In this document: positions 1-13,669 of the stretch, piece by piece
How positions within the stretch are numbered: the stretch's first letter is position 1
Layout: every line of letters begins with the position of its first letter
Assembly (NCBI GenBank): GCA_028023455.1
Contig: JAQFVV010000027.1
Span: 4,711,845 to 4,775,844 of the forward strand
Direction of reading: 5' to 3'
DNA from: Epiperipatus broadwayi
Taxonomy: Eukaryota; Onychophora; Udeonychophora; Euonychophora; Peripatidae
DNA length: 64,000 nt
The notes under the pieces: model-generated
Database searches by the model: none
Told to the model about the DNA's origin: nothing
The model's input: only the letters and a program-made list of their open reading frames with translations
Translations under genes and position numbers: made by a program

Positions 1-1009
1 TCTCAAACATCATATTTGAATTTGCAAATATTGCAGTAATAAGATTGTAATTAAAAAAAGAACTCCATTATCATTCCATGATTGGAGGAGGAGCTTGATT
101 TTATAAAATCAACAAAATCTTTTTTATTGGCATTTGTGTTTAAAATCTGAATGAACAAATATCAATATCTGATAAATCTATCATAAGATATCTAAATGTA
201 AACTTATGATGCACAAATATTTGGGAAATATTAAACCTTATATACAAGTAATATTATAACACACTAGGGTGCCATCATAGCTGTGCTTGAATTATCATGT
301 TTTTAGTTATGAATTTTATTTCCATCCATAAATTTCAATAAATGCCTAACATATAATATTTTTATATACTAATAAAACATAAATACCGATACTAATTAAT
401 CAATATAAAATTAAAATATCTTTTTTTCTCCAATTAAATTATTCTCTTAACTTTGTCCAATACTTTATTCCAGTATTGCAATCTCTAAGTCATTACCAAA
501 CCCACCCAAATCAATCTTGAAAGAACTAAAATTTATCTGGATTGTCTAGGGATAAAATAAAGTTATATTAATTTGTATCCTACCATGGCCTTTAATTATA
601 TTTTATAATTGAAATAAATCTGTTCTGGTTGTATTTATGTGGATAGTATCTCTTCTTCACTTTGAACTATCCTATTGATAAACAAAATGATAATATCTTA
701 ATAATCAAGTATTAAATTATTAATAAAACAAACAATAAAATATATGCAGTTGAAATATTAAACTTCTCCTAGCCCCCAATAAAATAGATGAAATATAATT
801 TACCATTTTAGATATTCTTATATTTCATTGTTTAATCAATTATATTTATCATGTGAGAGGAAACGAATCTTTCAGACATGCGCTATTAGTATTTTATCTT
901 AAAGATTAGTTTTCTCTCATATGATTTACACATATAGATCGCTATCACATTAATTATACTTAAATATATTTTTGTTACTATCAAAATTAATCATTATTGT
1001 CAATCTATC
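1..1009. other. AT-rich sequence, nothing recognised
   Basis: About 1 kb of AT-rich DNA with no open frame of note and no repeat that I could match to another part of the window. Confidence 0.6.
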
Positions 1010-1540
1010 TATGATTATATTATTGATTTTAGAATTAAATTTGAATGAAGTGCTTTTGGTAGATATAATTTAACATTAAAAGAAAAAATATGCCTGTGTG
1101 TTTGCAAAGAAAAGGTTTTATTAAATGTGCTTTCTTGCTTATAGATCTGAGAACTTGGACACTTAACAGAAGAGTAATACAAAGGTTTCAGACCACACAA
1201 CAAAAGTATATAGAGATGTATGTTAAAAGTAACAAGAAAGGATCAAAATGAAAATATATGGGTAAGAGAACAAACAAGTGTTACTGATATCATTGAAAGA
1301 ATTTAAAAAATGAAGTGGAGTTGGGGTGGACATATTGCTAGAAGAGATGATAATTGATGGAAAATTGAAATCTTAAGTTGGATTTCAAGGAATTGTTAAA
1401 GACCTAAAAAGTAACCACTTGTGAAATGGATGGATGAAATAAAGACATGTTTTGAGGTGATGTGGGAAAGAGAGATTAAAGATTAGAGAAACTAGATTAT
1501 GGCCAAAATTATGATGATGATGATGATTTATTCATATTAT
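1010..1540 (+). pseudogene. 5'-truncated RTE-type LINE tail
   Basis: This stretch aligns by eye with the C-terminal part of the better RTE copy at 17.17-18.14 kb. It shares the stretch encoding a methionine-rich 'MPVCLQRK'-like segment, an 'LRTWTLNRRVIQRFQTTQ'-like segment and the 'WGGHIARRDDN' segment, followed by the terminal (ATG)n tail near 1508-1526. Stops and small indels break every frame, so it is a dead copy. RTE LINEs encode an endonuclease and reverse transcriptase and are usually 5'-truncated with short simple-repeat 3' ends, which fits. The upstream boundary is approximate. Confidence 0.8.
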
Positions 1541-1545
1541 CAATT

Positions 1546-2536
1546 TTATATTTGTAAAGAATAAAAAAATTAATATATTATTATTATAATTAACCATGTA
1601 TCCATGCATAATGCTACACATTACCTGGGGAAATTAATTGAGACATTTATTTCTGTATTCAAGTAACCGACTTCATCATTTATACCTATGCAGTGTAAAA
1701 TGAAATTTGATAGTTGAATAATGCCAACTAAAAGAAAATCAAATTAAAATATAAATTTACTATAACATTCATTAAAGCAACATTATAGAAGCTAAATTGG
1801 TAAATTTTCCTGCTTGTTTATTTCCAATGCATAAACTTTTATTCTTTACAAATTATTTACACATTTAATGTATTTATTAGAATATTAATTTGACATGTGA
1901 AAAATAATCTTAAATTTAATATATTAACTTTATTAATAAGCAGAAATGATAACCAGAAGAAAGCATTTCATTTTTATATCTTTCTGATCGAATATTAATA
2001 ACAATCAAATTTGAATTAATATTGCATGTACGAATAAAGAATATATTCATGCATTTAAATTAATTTTTAAAAATTGAAAATTCAATTTATAATTTATTTA
2101 TTTTTATAAAAAAAAAAAAAAAAGAAAAATAACATTTACTATCTTGAAAAAGTTTATTTCTGTTCTAACTTTGGTTTTATGGTAGAATTTTTGTCCTTAT
2201 TTTAGCAGAAATTTTCAATATACTTTCAATCTAAAAATTGCATATACATCAAAAACAAATAATTAAATTTTACAAAAATAAAATAAACAAATTATACTGT
2301 AAATTGATTATTTTCAATTTCCAGATTTTAAATAAAAAACAGTCATCCAATCGCAATGACTACAGTGTTTCTAATTTGAAGCCTTCTCCTTTATTTGGAA
2401 TCATCCTTTCGCATTTTTCTCACTCAAAACTGCACATTCGTAAAGCTATTTCTGAATTCTATTGCCACACAATGACTTTCATTAAAATTATTCTCAATGA
2501 ATATACATTTTAGTTTGTTTTCCCCATCAAATATAC
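1546..2536. other. AT-rich sequence with a poly-A run
   Basis: No gene recognised. A run of about 17 A residues lies near 2108-2124. Small open frames on both strands around 2238-2680 have no recognisable composition or motif. Confidence 0.5.
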
Positions 2537-2642
2537 AAAAAAAAACATTAATGATCAGCACAACTGCCTTACAAGCAGTTGTCCTGGGTTTGCGGGTTCG
2601 CTTCCTGACCGATGCTTTCACACATGAAAAAAAAACATTAAT
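2537..2642 (+). mobile_element. tRNA-derived SINE, 5'-truncated, with TSD
   Basis: The core (2553-2626) matches the 3' two-thirds of the tRNA-like SINE seen complete at 24.9, 48.9, 54.6 and 55.4 kb. It has the anticodon arm, then the 'GGGTTCGCTTCC' B-box-like T arm, then 'GATGCTTTCACACATG' and an A-rich tail. It is flanked by identical 16-bp direct repeats made of nine A plus CATTAAT (2537-2552 and 2627-2642). This is the signature of LINE-mediated retroposition. The first part of the tRNA head is missing, so the internal pol III promoter is probably incomplete. Confidence 0.75.
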
Positions 2643-3229
2643 CAAGTACTACAGAATAACACCAAGTGAGATATTCTAGGTTTGATTTCTGTGCCATTTA
2701 ACAATGCTCTGCAGTGGAGTGTATATGAGGCTGAAAAAGTTGATTAAATCTTTTTGCTCAAAAACTCTCCATGCACTTTTTTCCTGTAAGTATAAAAGAT
2801 TATAGTCATGTCTTCAATGGATTCAACATATAAATGAATGAATAATACAATTTTTTAATAAATGTTTTATGCTAAACTACAGTATGGTATTTGTAAAAGT
2901 GATAGACTCTATCTGTATTATAATGATTATTTCAAAGTCATTCTAAAGAAATGCAATATTGATTGTTTTCATAAGGTTGATTTGGTTGAGGGTAGAATAC
3001 ATTGGAAAGCAACAGTGAGCTATGATGTTGAAATATCTCAAAAAGAAAAATTCAAAAGGCAACATCACAAGATATCAAACATAATAATGGATCAGTATGT
3101 TCTATATGTGAAGTATATATTGTATTACAGATTGAAATTGTATAATCATCCACAAAATTCATTTCTAGTATATTATTACTGTGCTGGTCAAATCATTTAT
3201 ATCTTTGTCAATGTTTATTAAGTTACTGA
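2643..3229. other. No recognised feature
   Basis: Contains a 119-codon open frame (2862-3221, +) with no recognisable domain, signal or homologue in the window. I consider it a chance frame. Confidence 0.5.
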
Positions 3230-3385
3230 GGTTTAAAGTTTATATCTGGGCTAGAGACAATCTCTAGTTTAATAAATAATTAGTGATATTCTTTATTATA
3301 TTTATCTGGAGTGGTCAGTGTCAAAGTTGTGAGTGGAGTAAGTTTGATGCTTGTAATTCCAAATGTAACAGTTTACAAAGTTAAA
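3230..3385 (+). repeat. Dispersed 165-bp family unit
   Basis: Single unit of the repeat that also occurs in tandem (inverted) at 16.27-16.83 kb and singly at 16.98-17.12 and 30.64-30.78 kb. Landmarks are 'GGTTTAAAGTTTATATCTGG', a 'GACAATCTCTAGTTTAATAA' centre and a 'GTCAAAGTTGTGAGTGGA' end. Function unknown. Confidence 0.7.
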
Positions 3386-5907
<2,522 letters not shown>

Positions 5908-5918
5908 TTGCCCCATTT
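5908..5918 (-). other. Candidate polypurine tract
   Basis: On the minus strand AAATGGGGCAA directly abuts the 3' LTR start (TGAGCTGA). The position and G-rich purine character fit the primer for plus-strand DNA synthesis; the single C is unusual. Confidence 0.6.
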
Positions 5919-5946
5919 GTCATATAAAAAAAAACAAAAAAAAACT

Positions 5947-6960
5947 TTAATTGCCCCGAGGTGACTTGTCCCAACTTTTCTTGGGGTTATAGTTACTCGT
6001 ACTCGCGGGTTCGTTACAGTTCTCCCATCTAACTTTACTTTCTCCACCTACCCCCTGGTCCTCCCATTCTATATCTTGTAATATTTCTAATGCTTCCTCA
6101 ATGGATAGCCGACGGTTTTCGGCCAACTTACGTTGCACACCTGACGGAAGGTTAAATCTGATAGTTCGCACTATCTGGAATTGATCCATCGGATATGCCT
6201 CCAAGGCTCTCAATTTTGCCACTTGACGTTGGAAAAACTGACTGTACGTACCGTCTTTGTCCGCTTTATACTTTTCTTGCGATATCTTCATGCGTATGGT
6301 TTCTTGTTTCTCCACGCTCCAAAACCCTCGCAAAATCATAGTTCGATATTCTTGGAATGTAGGGGGTTTGTAATTTACCGCCTTCCACCATTCCCTAGCG
6401 GAACCACTCAAATGGCTCATTGCTATTATGATCTTCTCTTTTTTTTTTGACTTATGGACGTAGAAAAAATCACCTAGACTGTCCAAGTAGTCACAAGGGC
6501 TTTCCTCCCTTTCCCCTTTAAATGTTTTTATGTGTATAAATTTCACCAATGTGACCCTATCGAACTCTTCTTCTCCAGATTCATTGAGCTTTTTTTTCAT
6601 TACCTCTTTCTCTCGGTTTATTTGTATAGCCTTCTTGTTCGGGATTTCTTTAGTTTCCCCTGTAAATTGCTCTGTCTCTTCGTTTTCTGTCTTTTCTTCC
6701 TCTTTACTGACTTTATGGGCCGCTGGGTCTATGACTTCCTTTTTTTTTCATTGTTCCTATTCTTTTCCCTCTCTTTTAATTCATTCACATCTTTCCTCAA
6801 TTCTTGTATCATGCCTTTCATTTCTTTTATTTCTTTACGGTCTTCCATTACAATTTCTTTGAGCTCAGCGATAGCTCTCAATATTTCTTGTAACTGACAC
6901 CGCTCGGGGTTTTTAAATGTTACCACCGGGCTTTCCATGCTACTTTCATCCTCAATCATA
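5947..6960 (-). pseudogene. gag: Gag of the LTR element, two frames (possible frameshift)
   Basis: The upstream frame (6959-6729) encodes about 76 residues beginning MIEDESSMESPV. It has a long charged coiled-coil-like stretch (repeated I/L with E/K: 'LREIRAIAELKEIV'-type heptads). It ends just after a run of nine A (6740-6748 on the + strand as T). The downstream frame is open from that run to 5947, and its methionine at 6600 starts MKKKLNESGE. It carries a Ty3-type retrotransposon gag core: 'AREWWKAV' (W-W pair), 'FWSVEKQETI', 'FQRQVAKLRAL' and 'IRFNLPSGVQRKL'. No CCHC zinc knuckle is seen before the stop. The two frames differ by one base at the A-run, which could be a -1 frameshift site or an indel. 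Together they would give about 338 residues, a normal length for a capsid-type Gag. Confidence 0.8.
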
Positions 6961-7162
6961 TTTTATTCTTTTGTTTTCTCTAATTTGATATTCGAACTCA
7001 TAACCCTCCCTACGAGAATACTGACATACCACCACCATCTGAAATCCACCACCCTTACTAATTTTTTTTTTTTTTTAAACTCTGATCTCTGGACATTTCT
7101 CTTGTTAACGAGCCTGACACGTTGGAAGCACCATTTTCTAACTTTCCTCCTCTAACCTCCTC

Positions 7163-8795
7163 TGTGACACTACAACTCTTTTCCTTCCCCTAATAACTGA
7201 ATCTTAATTGTTAGAATCACCGCTGAGGGCACCACCAAGGATTTCTCTCTTGGAACCTGGCCACGAAGCTTTACGTAAACCTGGTCTTATTTATTTTCGA
7301 ACGGCGATTCACCGATTACAAATTTTGTTTATAATCTGACAGGGGTTTTCACTTAAGGACACTAACTAATTATTATAAATAATTAAAGAATTCAAATATA
7401 CGTTGGATACAAAAAAAAACTTTCCTTTATTATTATTATTATTAATAACATTATATTTCTGCCCGATCCAGAGAGAACTGACTTACAATTTCTGATTTTC
7501 CAACTGTTAACTTTCTAAGTATTCTTCCCAAATATCTACCATGGATTTACTCGCGCTGACACTAACACTGCGGATTCTAGCAGGCGTGTATACAAAGGCG
7601 ACTTATAGTATATAATCTTTCCTGAAGTTTATTTTTAAACCCCACTTTATTTGGTAAATAAATAACTTGCAAAAACTTAAAATGAACGTATAAGTGTCTT
7701 TCGTTTTCTTATACTTTCAACACTTCCCTTATTTTCTGCTAACAAGCAAGTAACGCCCTAAGGTTCTCTGTTGCTTGGCAGCACACTTTTATACCCCCAC
7801 CCTGTTGTTACCCTCTAGATCGAACAGATATTAAATAATTTAATATACAGTCATACCAATATTGCATAAAAATATTTAACGAGAATTAACATAAATAGTT
7901 TACAATATTAAATAAATTTATTTCCCCACCTCTATTGTTGAAACATTCGTAACAAATATAATAAACGAAAAATAAATCAAAGATAAAGTTCTATTACGCT
8001 TTAACTAAAGTTCCCATTAATTGAAAAGTTTATAATTACCCTGATCGATCAGAGCGAAGTGGTCTGACTTTCATAGATTCACATTCCATTTGTCGTGCCT
8101 TTGTCCTTGTATATGAGAATTCTGGTGTGTCCATGGATGTTCCTTTGGTTGTCCGGCTAGCGATATACATTTCTTTCCCTTCCTTGACTCTTTCGGTAGC
8201 TTCATTCAGATGGAGTGGTGGCCAATTCCCCAAAGGGGAAGGTTTTGATAGCTTTAGCCGCTATGCATTTGAAAAGAGTCCGCAAAATAAATTTCTATAA
8301 TAATTTTTGATTCGGAGCACAGCTTCTCTCTTTTTTTTTTATTGTCCTTGCTGGTCTCTCACGTCAACTGACTTACTCTAAAAGCGATTTTATCTCTCTT
8401 TCTCTTATCTTTTTTTTTCTTTTTAATTAGCGTAACAGCAATTATTAACCAAATACCTTTAGTTTGTGAAAGTTTCAACAATAGAGTCTAATTACTACCA
8501 ACAATCTAATTTTGTTTTCTTTCCCCCACCCTTTTATCTCTCGAGTTTTCTCCCTTTTAATTAAACACTTTTAACATTTTTGACAATAAATTATATTTTA
8601 TCTTTTTTTTTTTTTTTTAAAAATTTTTGCTCAAATCTATAGCAAAAATAAAAGTTTAAGATTTTACCCTTCCCATTAAATTAAAATCATTTGTTAATTT
8701 TTATTTTACAACTATTTAACTTCGGAAAATATCTATGACGAAATTATAAATATGTGAGCTTATATATATATGAGCTGACTTAAAATACCAGCTCA
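7163..8795 (-). repeat. 5' LTR
   Basis: Upstream LTR in minus orientation; transcription would start here and run toward lower coordinates. It matches 4272-5907 almost base for base and ends at CAGCTCA, where the trinucleotide repeats resume. Confidence 0.95.
8036..8233 (-). CDS. Conserved small open frame inside the LTR (copy 2)
   Basis: Same 65-residue frame as at 5145-5342, with no amino-acid difference. In this (5') LTR it would lie ahead of gag on the same strand. Function unknown; a chance frame remains possible. Confidence 0.35.
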   Translation of the reverse strand: MGNWPPLHLNEATERVKEGKEMYIASRTTKGTSMDTPEFSYTRTKARQMECESMKVRPLRSDRSG

Positions 8796-8813
8796 TTATT
8801 ATTGTTGTTGTTG

Positions 8814-8856
<43 letters not shown>

Positions 8857-9018
8857 TGCTACTACTACTACTACTACAACTACAACCACCGCTATCACTG
8901 CACCACCACTACTACCACCATGACTACTACTACTGCTGCTGCAATAACTACTGTAACTACTGTTGCTGCTACTACTACCACCACCACCACTACTACTACC
9001 ACTACTACTAGTAGTAGT
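8796..9018. repeat. Compound trinucleotide repeat, right part
   Basis: (TTA)n, (GTT)n, then mixed ACT/ACC/CTG triplets ending in a TAG-rich palindrome near 9003-9017. It generates long homopolymer-like open frames on both strands (Leu, Tyr, Ser, Val or Ile runs) that are not genes. Confidence 0.95.
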
Positions 9019-9935
9019 TTTAAAAAACACTTTATTAAATAATTTATGCAATCAAGTTATTGTGTGAATCATGGTTTTACATAAAATATTGTTCATGTTG
9101 TTTAAGGAAATCTTTTACACAGTTCTACAGATGAATCATATTTGTACATTGATTTACATCAACTTATATGATTAATAATTTATAAACTAAAATTCTATTT
9201 ACAGTGGTATGAGTAAAGAGATTAGACTCCAACTAGCCACAAATATATCTGCAGGTGCAAGAGTCTGATCTCTTATCTTAATTTTTGATAATTTGTTTAG
9301 GAAAATAGATGTTGGATTAGAGTATGGCATGTTGAAGACACCAATTATAATTGTACCTAATAGCAAATCTTATTGATTAATTGGGATATTATGGAAGATT
9401 TACTAAAAAAATAAAGTCCTATAATATTTTTTGTAAAAACTGGATGTATCGGATAATCATGTGATGATTATGATAGATAGATTTATTATGAATTCCAATT
9501 TCAGCTGCAACCAGGACATTTGATGAAAATTACCAATACCCAAATTTATATAAGAACTGCTGAGGATTAAAAGGTGAATTAACAGAATATTTAGCTTCTG
9601 TAAAAATCATTATATGAAAAGAAAACCATGCTAACCAATTACTTAATGCAAAAATATATTGGACAGAGTTTATTTCCCTAACATTTACTTCTGTAATGCA
9701 TAAATCCATTTACAATTATGAAATAAATAAAGAAACCTTTATGAATTTCAAAATATGTCAATTACACTATACCATTGTGTTCTTACAATACTTACCTCAG
9801 TAATTTTCAAAGTAATATTAAGTGCAACTTACTTTTAAAAAATAATATATACATCCTCATAATCTTTTTTTCATACAAATATAAAATACAAACTAAACAT
9901 TCAATGTGACTTTTGTTAATCATTACTATTCACAG
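9019..9935. other. No recognised feature
   Basis: AT-rich sequence with no open frame and no match to other parts of the window. Confidence 0.5.
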
Positions 9936-11103
9936 TTTTTTTGAACTTTTATATATGTCAGGATTCTTTTCATAGACGCTTTTTTTTTTGTAAGCTTCAT
10001 GTTGGTACGTATCACTTCCACTAAGAAAAACTTCCATTTCTTGATTTAAATTCACATCACTGTCCTGAGATTGTCTAGTCCAATGTAACATTGTATTTGT
10101 TTGTACCTTATCAACTATTCTAGTTTTTTTTTTTAAGCAGTGTTTAAATTATTGTCTAGTTTTATTTTCTTCAGTAGATGAATCAAGATCTTTAGAATTA
10201 TGTATCAAATTAATTTTTGTTGCCCTTTTCCTTCTTTTACTTTTTTCCTTACTTTTTCTTTTATTCACATAATTCTCTTCTGAAGATGAATTATTGCTAG
10301 CACTATGTACAATGTCATCATTATATTTTACATATGAATCACTCTGATTAGATAAATTTATTATTTCAAAATTTATAATTTATTTTGAAAGACTTGCTGA
10401 TTGTTATTCATCCACTAGTTGGGGTACAAATTTTGAGCATTCATGGTTTCTATAGTTTTAAAGTCCACAAAATTTACAAAAATGATCTGGATAATCTTTT
10501 ATAAGATATGTTCTAGCCTTACAAAAAACACTAGGGAGGGGGCTATTTCTCTAAAAGTAATTATTAGTGGTGAGCTATCTGTTGAATGCAAAGTAGGTGT
10601 ATTCACTGGTTGTACTTTTTTATGTAACTGAATATCAAATGTAGTAGTATTAGTAAGAACTGGTAGGGAAGCTCTCTTTTCAAGTAGATACTTCAAATTT
10701 CGAACTTTGCTTAGTTATTTAATAATTCTTGCAAGCTTTCAGAAGTAAAATTCACATGATAGCTTTTTATCTGTGTTCAAGAGTTCAGGCCTATTAATAA
10801 TCTATATAGCATACAATTTTATCATTTATAAAATTATATTCTTTTCAAAAATTGTTTTTGTTGTGTGATGTTGTTGAATTCTTATATTTAATACCTATTG
10901 TTGGGCTGATTCAAAACCTTGAAAATTATTCCCCATAACTTTTTGTCTGCCAATAAACATCACATGACCACCATTTCTTATGCTTGTGTATAACTGTTGT
11001 TAAAACAGGCAAAACACATTATACGTATTGCACACACAGCAAGATAGAGTAATGAATGGATTCCAGAAGGTTTGTGCATAAAATCACCATCTAGTGCCTA
11101 CTC

Positions 11104-11162
11104 ATCCAATATCCCCAGACTAGTTTCTGGCTTGTGGCCTTCATCAGTGAGGAGTCTTGGAT
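11104..11162 (-). ncRNA. Family 2 hammerhead motif, left arm
   Basis: On the minus strand: CUGAUGA core, stem II GGC/GCC with loop CACAA, GAAA, palindromic ACUAGU as stem III, then C and UGGGGA pairing with the segment before the core. Catalytic blocks are intact, but stem II starts with an A/A mismatch. Confidence 0.75.
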
Positions 11163-11562
11163 CTGAGAGTACTGCACCTAGATCTTAGGATCTAATGCAA
11201 CCTTCCAGCAGCTACCTTTTATCTTCACTTAACTACAAAACTATGAGTCTTAAACTGAAAACACCTTAATTTTTTCAATCCAAGCCCATTAGCCTATATA
11301 TTTTGGTGTCTTTGTAATAACCATAGCCAACCAATCTTGCCTAATAGGATAGTGGTGGCTATGGTTATTAAAGAACCAGACACCAAAATATATGGGTACT
11401 GAACTGAGTTCAGACCCATATGACTATATAGGCTAATGGGCTTGGATTGAAAACATTAAGGTGTTTTCAATTTAAAACTCATAGTTTTGTAGTTAAGCTG
11501 AGATAAAAGGTGGCTGCTGGAGGGTTGTATTAGATCCTAAGATCTAGATGAAGTGCTCTCAG

Positions 11563-11621
11563 ATCCAAGGCTCCTCACTGACGAAGGCCATAAGCCAGAA
11601 ACTAGTCTGGAGATATTGGAT
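11563..11621 (+). ncRNA. Family 2 hammerhead motif, right arm
   Basis: Core reads CUGACGA (position 7 is free in hammerheads), GAAA intact, ACUAGU stem III, predicted cleavage after the C of GUC. Stem II GGC/GCC is preceded by an A/A mismatch. The distal stem I pair AUCCA/UGGAU is kept. Confidence 0.75.
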
Positions 11622-12354
11622 GAGTAGGCACTAGATGGGGATTTTATGCACAAGCCTTCTGGCATCCATTGATTACTCTAACTTGCTATGTGTGGCAATA
11701 CGTATAGTGAGTTTTGCCTGTTTAAACTTTGTGTCTGTTAAGTAGGTATAAAATTCATCAGTTGCAAATTTTAAAACAGAGGCATTTAAGTCAGTAATAG
11801 TAATTATAGAAGTGTTTTCGTTGTAAAATTTGGAGAATTAATTTAAAACAGGTACAGAAATTGAATTGTTAAACTTTTCTGAAATAGTTGGTGATCAATT
11901 GTAATATTAGCATATATATTTGAATTAATTGTATGCAATTCATTTTCTTCTTCATTTTCAATATTAAAAAATTCAGCAATGTTATCCTGATTTAAAACAT
12001 GGGATCCAATAATGGTTTCTTTTCTAATAAATTTAGTACATTCAAATTATTTTTTCATTCATCAACATTTTTAAAATTAAAAATATTATTTATTTGTAAT
12101 ATTTCTTTTGAAATTGCATATTACAATTTCTGATTTTATTTTGTTCTAAAGAATCTATCCCATTGTTAGAAAATGAAAAATTTTTGTATTAGGCATTTCA
12201 AATTGATTTTTATCAATATATAAGTACCTAGGGCGATGGGGAGAGCTTACCTTGAAGAGAAAAATTAGCTCTATTAACTGGTATATTTTTTCGTTCTTAA
12301 GTGTGTGAAAATTAGCATAAATTTTTAAATTTATCATGAGCTGAAGTAATGATG

Positions 12355-12526
12355 TGATGTGATGTACTGTGACTTCTCCTTAAATGGAGTCAGGAATCTC
12401 TCAGCAACTATGCCCAGAGAAACCTGTTACACACATTACCTTCTCTTTCTATTCTCCACCCTAAGTTTTCCCATATCCTGCTCCATCCCATTTCCACAAC
12501 ATACTCTTTGTCAACTCTATAGCCTT

Positions 12527-12535
<9 letters not shown>
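12355..12535 (-). pseudogene. 3' end of a second LINE family
   Basis: Reverse complement of the 24.17-24.34 kb LINE end. Both share 'GAGTTGACAAAG', 'TGGAAATGGGATGGAGCAG', 'GGTTTCTCTGGGCAT', 'AAGGAGAAG' and a terminal CATCACATCACAT tail. The copy is cut off at a (TAA)n tract, leaving only about 180 bp. Confidence 0.8.
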
Positions 12536-12582
<47 letters not shown>

Positions 12583-12583
12583 G
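12533..12583. repeat. (TAA)n microsatellite
   Basis: About 17 uninterrupted TAA units at the 5' edge of the LINE fragment, followed by a short ACT-rich stretch to 12655. Confidence 0.95.
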
Positions 12584-12589
12584 CCAACT

Positions 12590-13387
12590 GCCCTAGATAA
12601 GCGCCACCTGGTGACTACTATTACCACCACTACTATTACTACTACTACTACCATTACAATTATTATAATATTTTGTCTTATCTTGTTTCTTAGAATTATA
12701 TATCACATGTTGGTACTAACATCGGTTTATATGATGTCTTGAATAATGTCTTTTAACCTTTTCTTCTACAGATATTGTTTGTTTTTTCTGAAGGAGTTAT
12801 TTCTTTCCTAACAGGGCTAATATATAGCAATTCACATTATTAAAAATTTAAAGAATTATTAGTCAACCAATACATTGACTAAATAGTTACAGATTAAATT
12901 GCTTTATTTATTACTTCTTTTGCAAATAATATTTTGTAAATGGAAAATTTTATAGTTCAAGTAAAGTATCTGAAATAATACCTGAGAAATCTTTATTGAA
13001 CAGAGCAGGGTTACAAACGAATACTAAACGTTTGTATAACTTTAAAATTTATTTTTATACAATAACAAATATTATAACCATTATCTGACCATTATTCAAA
13101 TGGCAGCTGTCATACCTTAATCAAGAACATCTCTTCCAAATCTTTTTATAGTTTGTACTACTCTTAAATACCCATGAGTATACTTTTTGAAGATGAGTCA
13201 TCAAATTATTTCCTCCACAGTTTCTCCAACCTACTTTTATCATTTATTTGCTAATTCAATCTTTTTTTTTTGCCTCATACTTTCTAGCAATAGATATTTT
13301 TTACTCACTTTTTTCAATACTTCAAAATTTGATATTTTACATTTCAACTGTTTCCTTTCACTTTCCTCAAAATTCATATCTCTAAAG
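12590..13387. other. No recognised feature
   Basis: AT-rich. The open frame at 13187-13450 runs into the hAT-like MITE and shows no domain. Confidence 0.5.
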
Positions 13388-13669
13388 CCTTCAACCAATG
13401 TTCACTCTAACTATAGTGCGCATTTTTTTCACCTGTGTGTTTTTTATTAAATCGAAATAATGTGTGCACTATTTGAAATAATAACAATTACTTAATTGAT
13501 TGATTTTACAGTCAATATCAGCAGAAAGCAATCTGGTCGTCTGTGCGTCAGTACAGAAAAAAAAATCTTTTTAAATTTTACTGTGTACGTAGGTATCTTC
13601 TTTGTGCGCTAATTTTTAAGCGCTGCGGTGTGCACTAGCACACACCTTAGAGGGAACACTGTCTTCAAG
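13388..13669. mobile_element. hAT-like MITE
   Basis: The right end read on the minus strand is CAGTGTTCCCTCTAAG and the left end is CAATGTTCACTCTAAC, giving imperfect terminal inverted repeats of about 15 bp (element 13396-13661, 266 bp). Flanking 8-mers CCTTCAAC and TCTTCAAG agree at 6 of 8 positions, as expected of an aged hAT 8-bp duplication. Subterminal TGTGCA/TGCGCA motifs are repeated near both ends. No transposase frame. Confidence 0.65.

Larger units (their letters stand above)
10937..11737. mobile_element. Family 2 hammerhead foldback element with TSD
   Basis: Two long inverted arms (about 10950-11300 and 11385-11724) each contain a hammerhead motif. The unit lies between 13-bp direct repeats AACTTTTTGTCTG (10937-10949) and AACTTTGTGTCTG (11725-11737), one mismatch. 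The arms match those at 42.9-45.1 kb and the monomer at 36.05-36.40 kb. No protein is encoded. The transcript would fold into one very long hairpin. Confidence 0.88.
9936..12345 (-). pseudogene. Decayed gag/ORF1-like coding remnant
   Basis: Reading the minus strand downward from about 12340, several frame segments look like coding sequence. An acidic segment reads 'AEFFNIENEEENELHTINSN' near 11.96 kb. A segment starting 'KVRNLKYLLEKRASLP' runs near 10.7-10.5 kb. A zinc-knuckle-like CKFCGL.NYRNHEC follows near 10.45 kb (CX2CX4HX4C with the His replaced by Tyr and one stop). Next come a basic 'NKRKSKEKSKRRKRATKIN' segment near 10.24 kb and a tail 'DSDVNLNQEMEVFLSGSDTY' near 10.05 kb. The frames are broken by stops and indels, and a hammerhead foldback (10950-11724) interrupts the middle. 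The knuckle plus basic tail suggests a retroelement ORF1 or Gag. The family is not identified. Confidence 0.5.

Noticed and set aside
2862-3221. 119-codon open frame
   Set aside because: No motif and no homologue in the window, and such lengths arise by chance in long scans of AT-rich sequence.
6181-6897. Three plus-strand frames of 89-121 codons opposite gag
   Set aside because: Antisense shadows of the Gag frame; hydrophobic Phe/Leu/Ser composition from the complement of a Lys/Glu-rich gene.
7118-7133. CACGTTGGAAGCACCA complement as a tRNA primer-binding site
   Set aside because: On the minus strand it starts TGGTGC but lies 29 nt from the LTR end, farther than usual, and I could not match it to a specific tRNA.
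8716-9051. Ser/Gly/Val/Ile-rich and Leu/Tyr/His-rich frames on both strands
   Set aside because: Products of the compound trinucleotide repeat, with no coding evidence.
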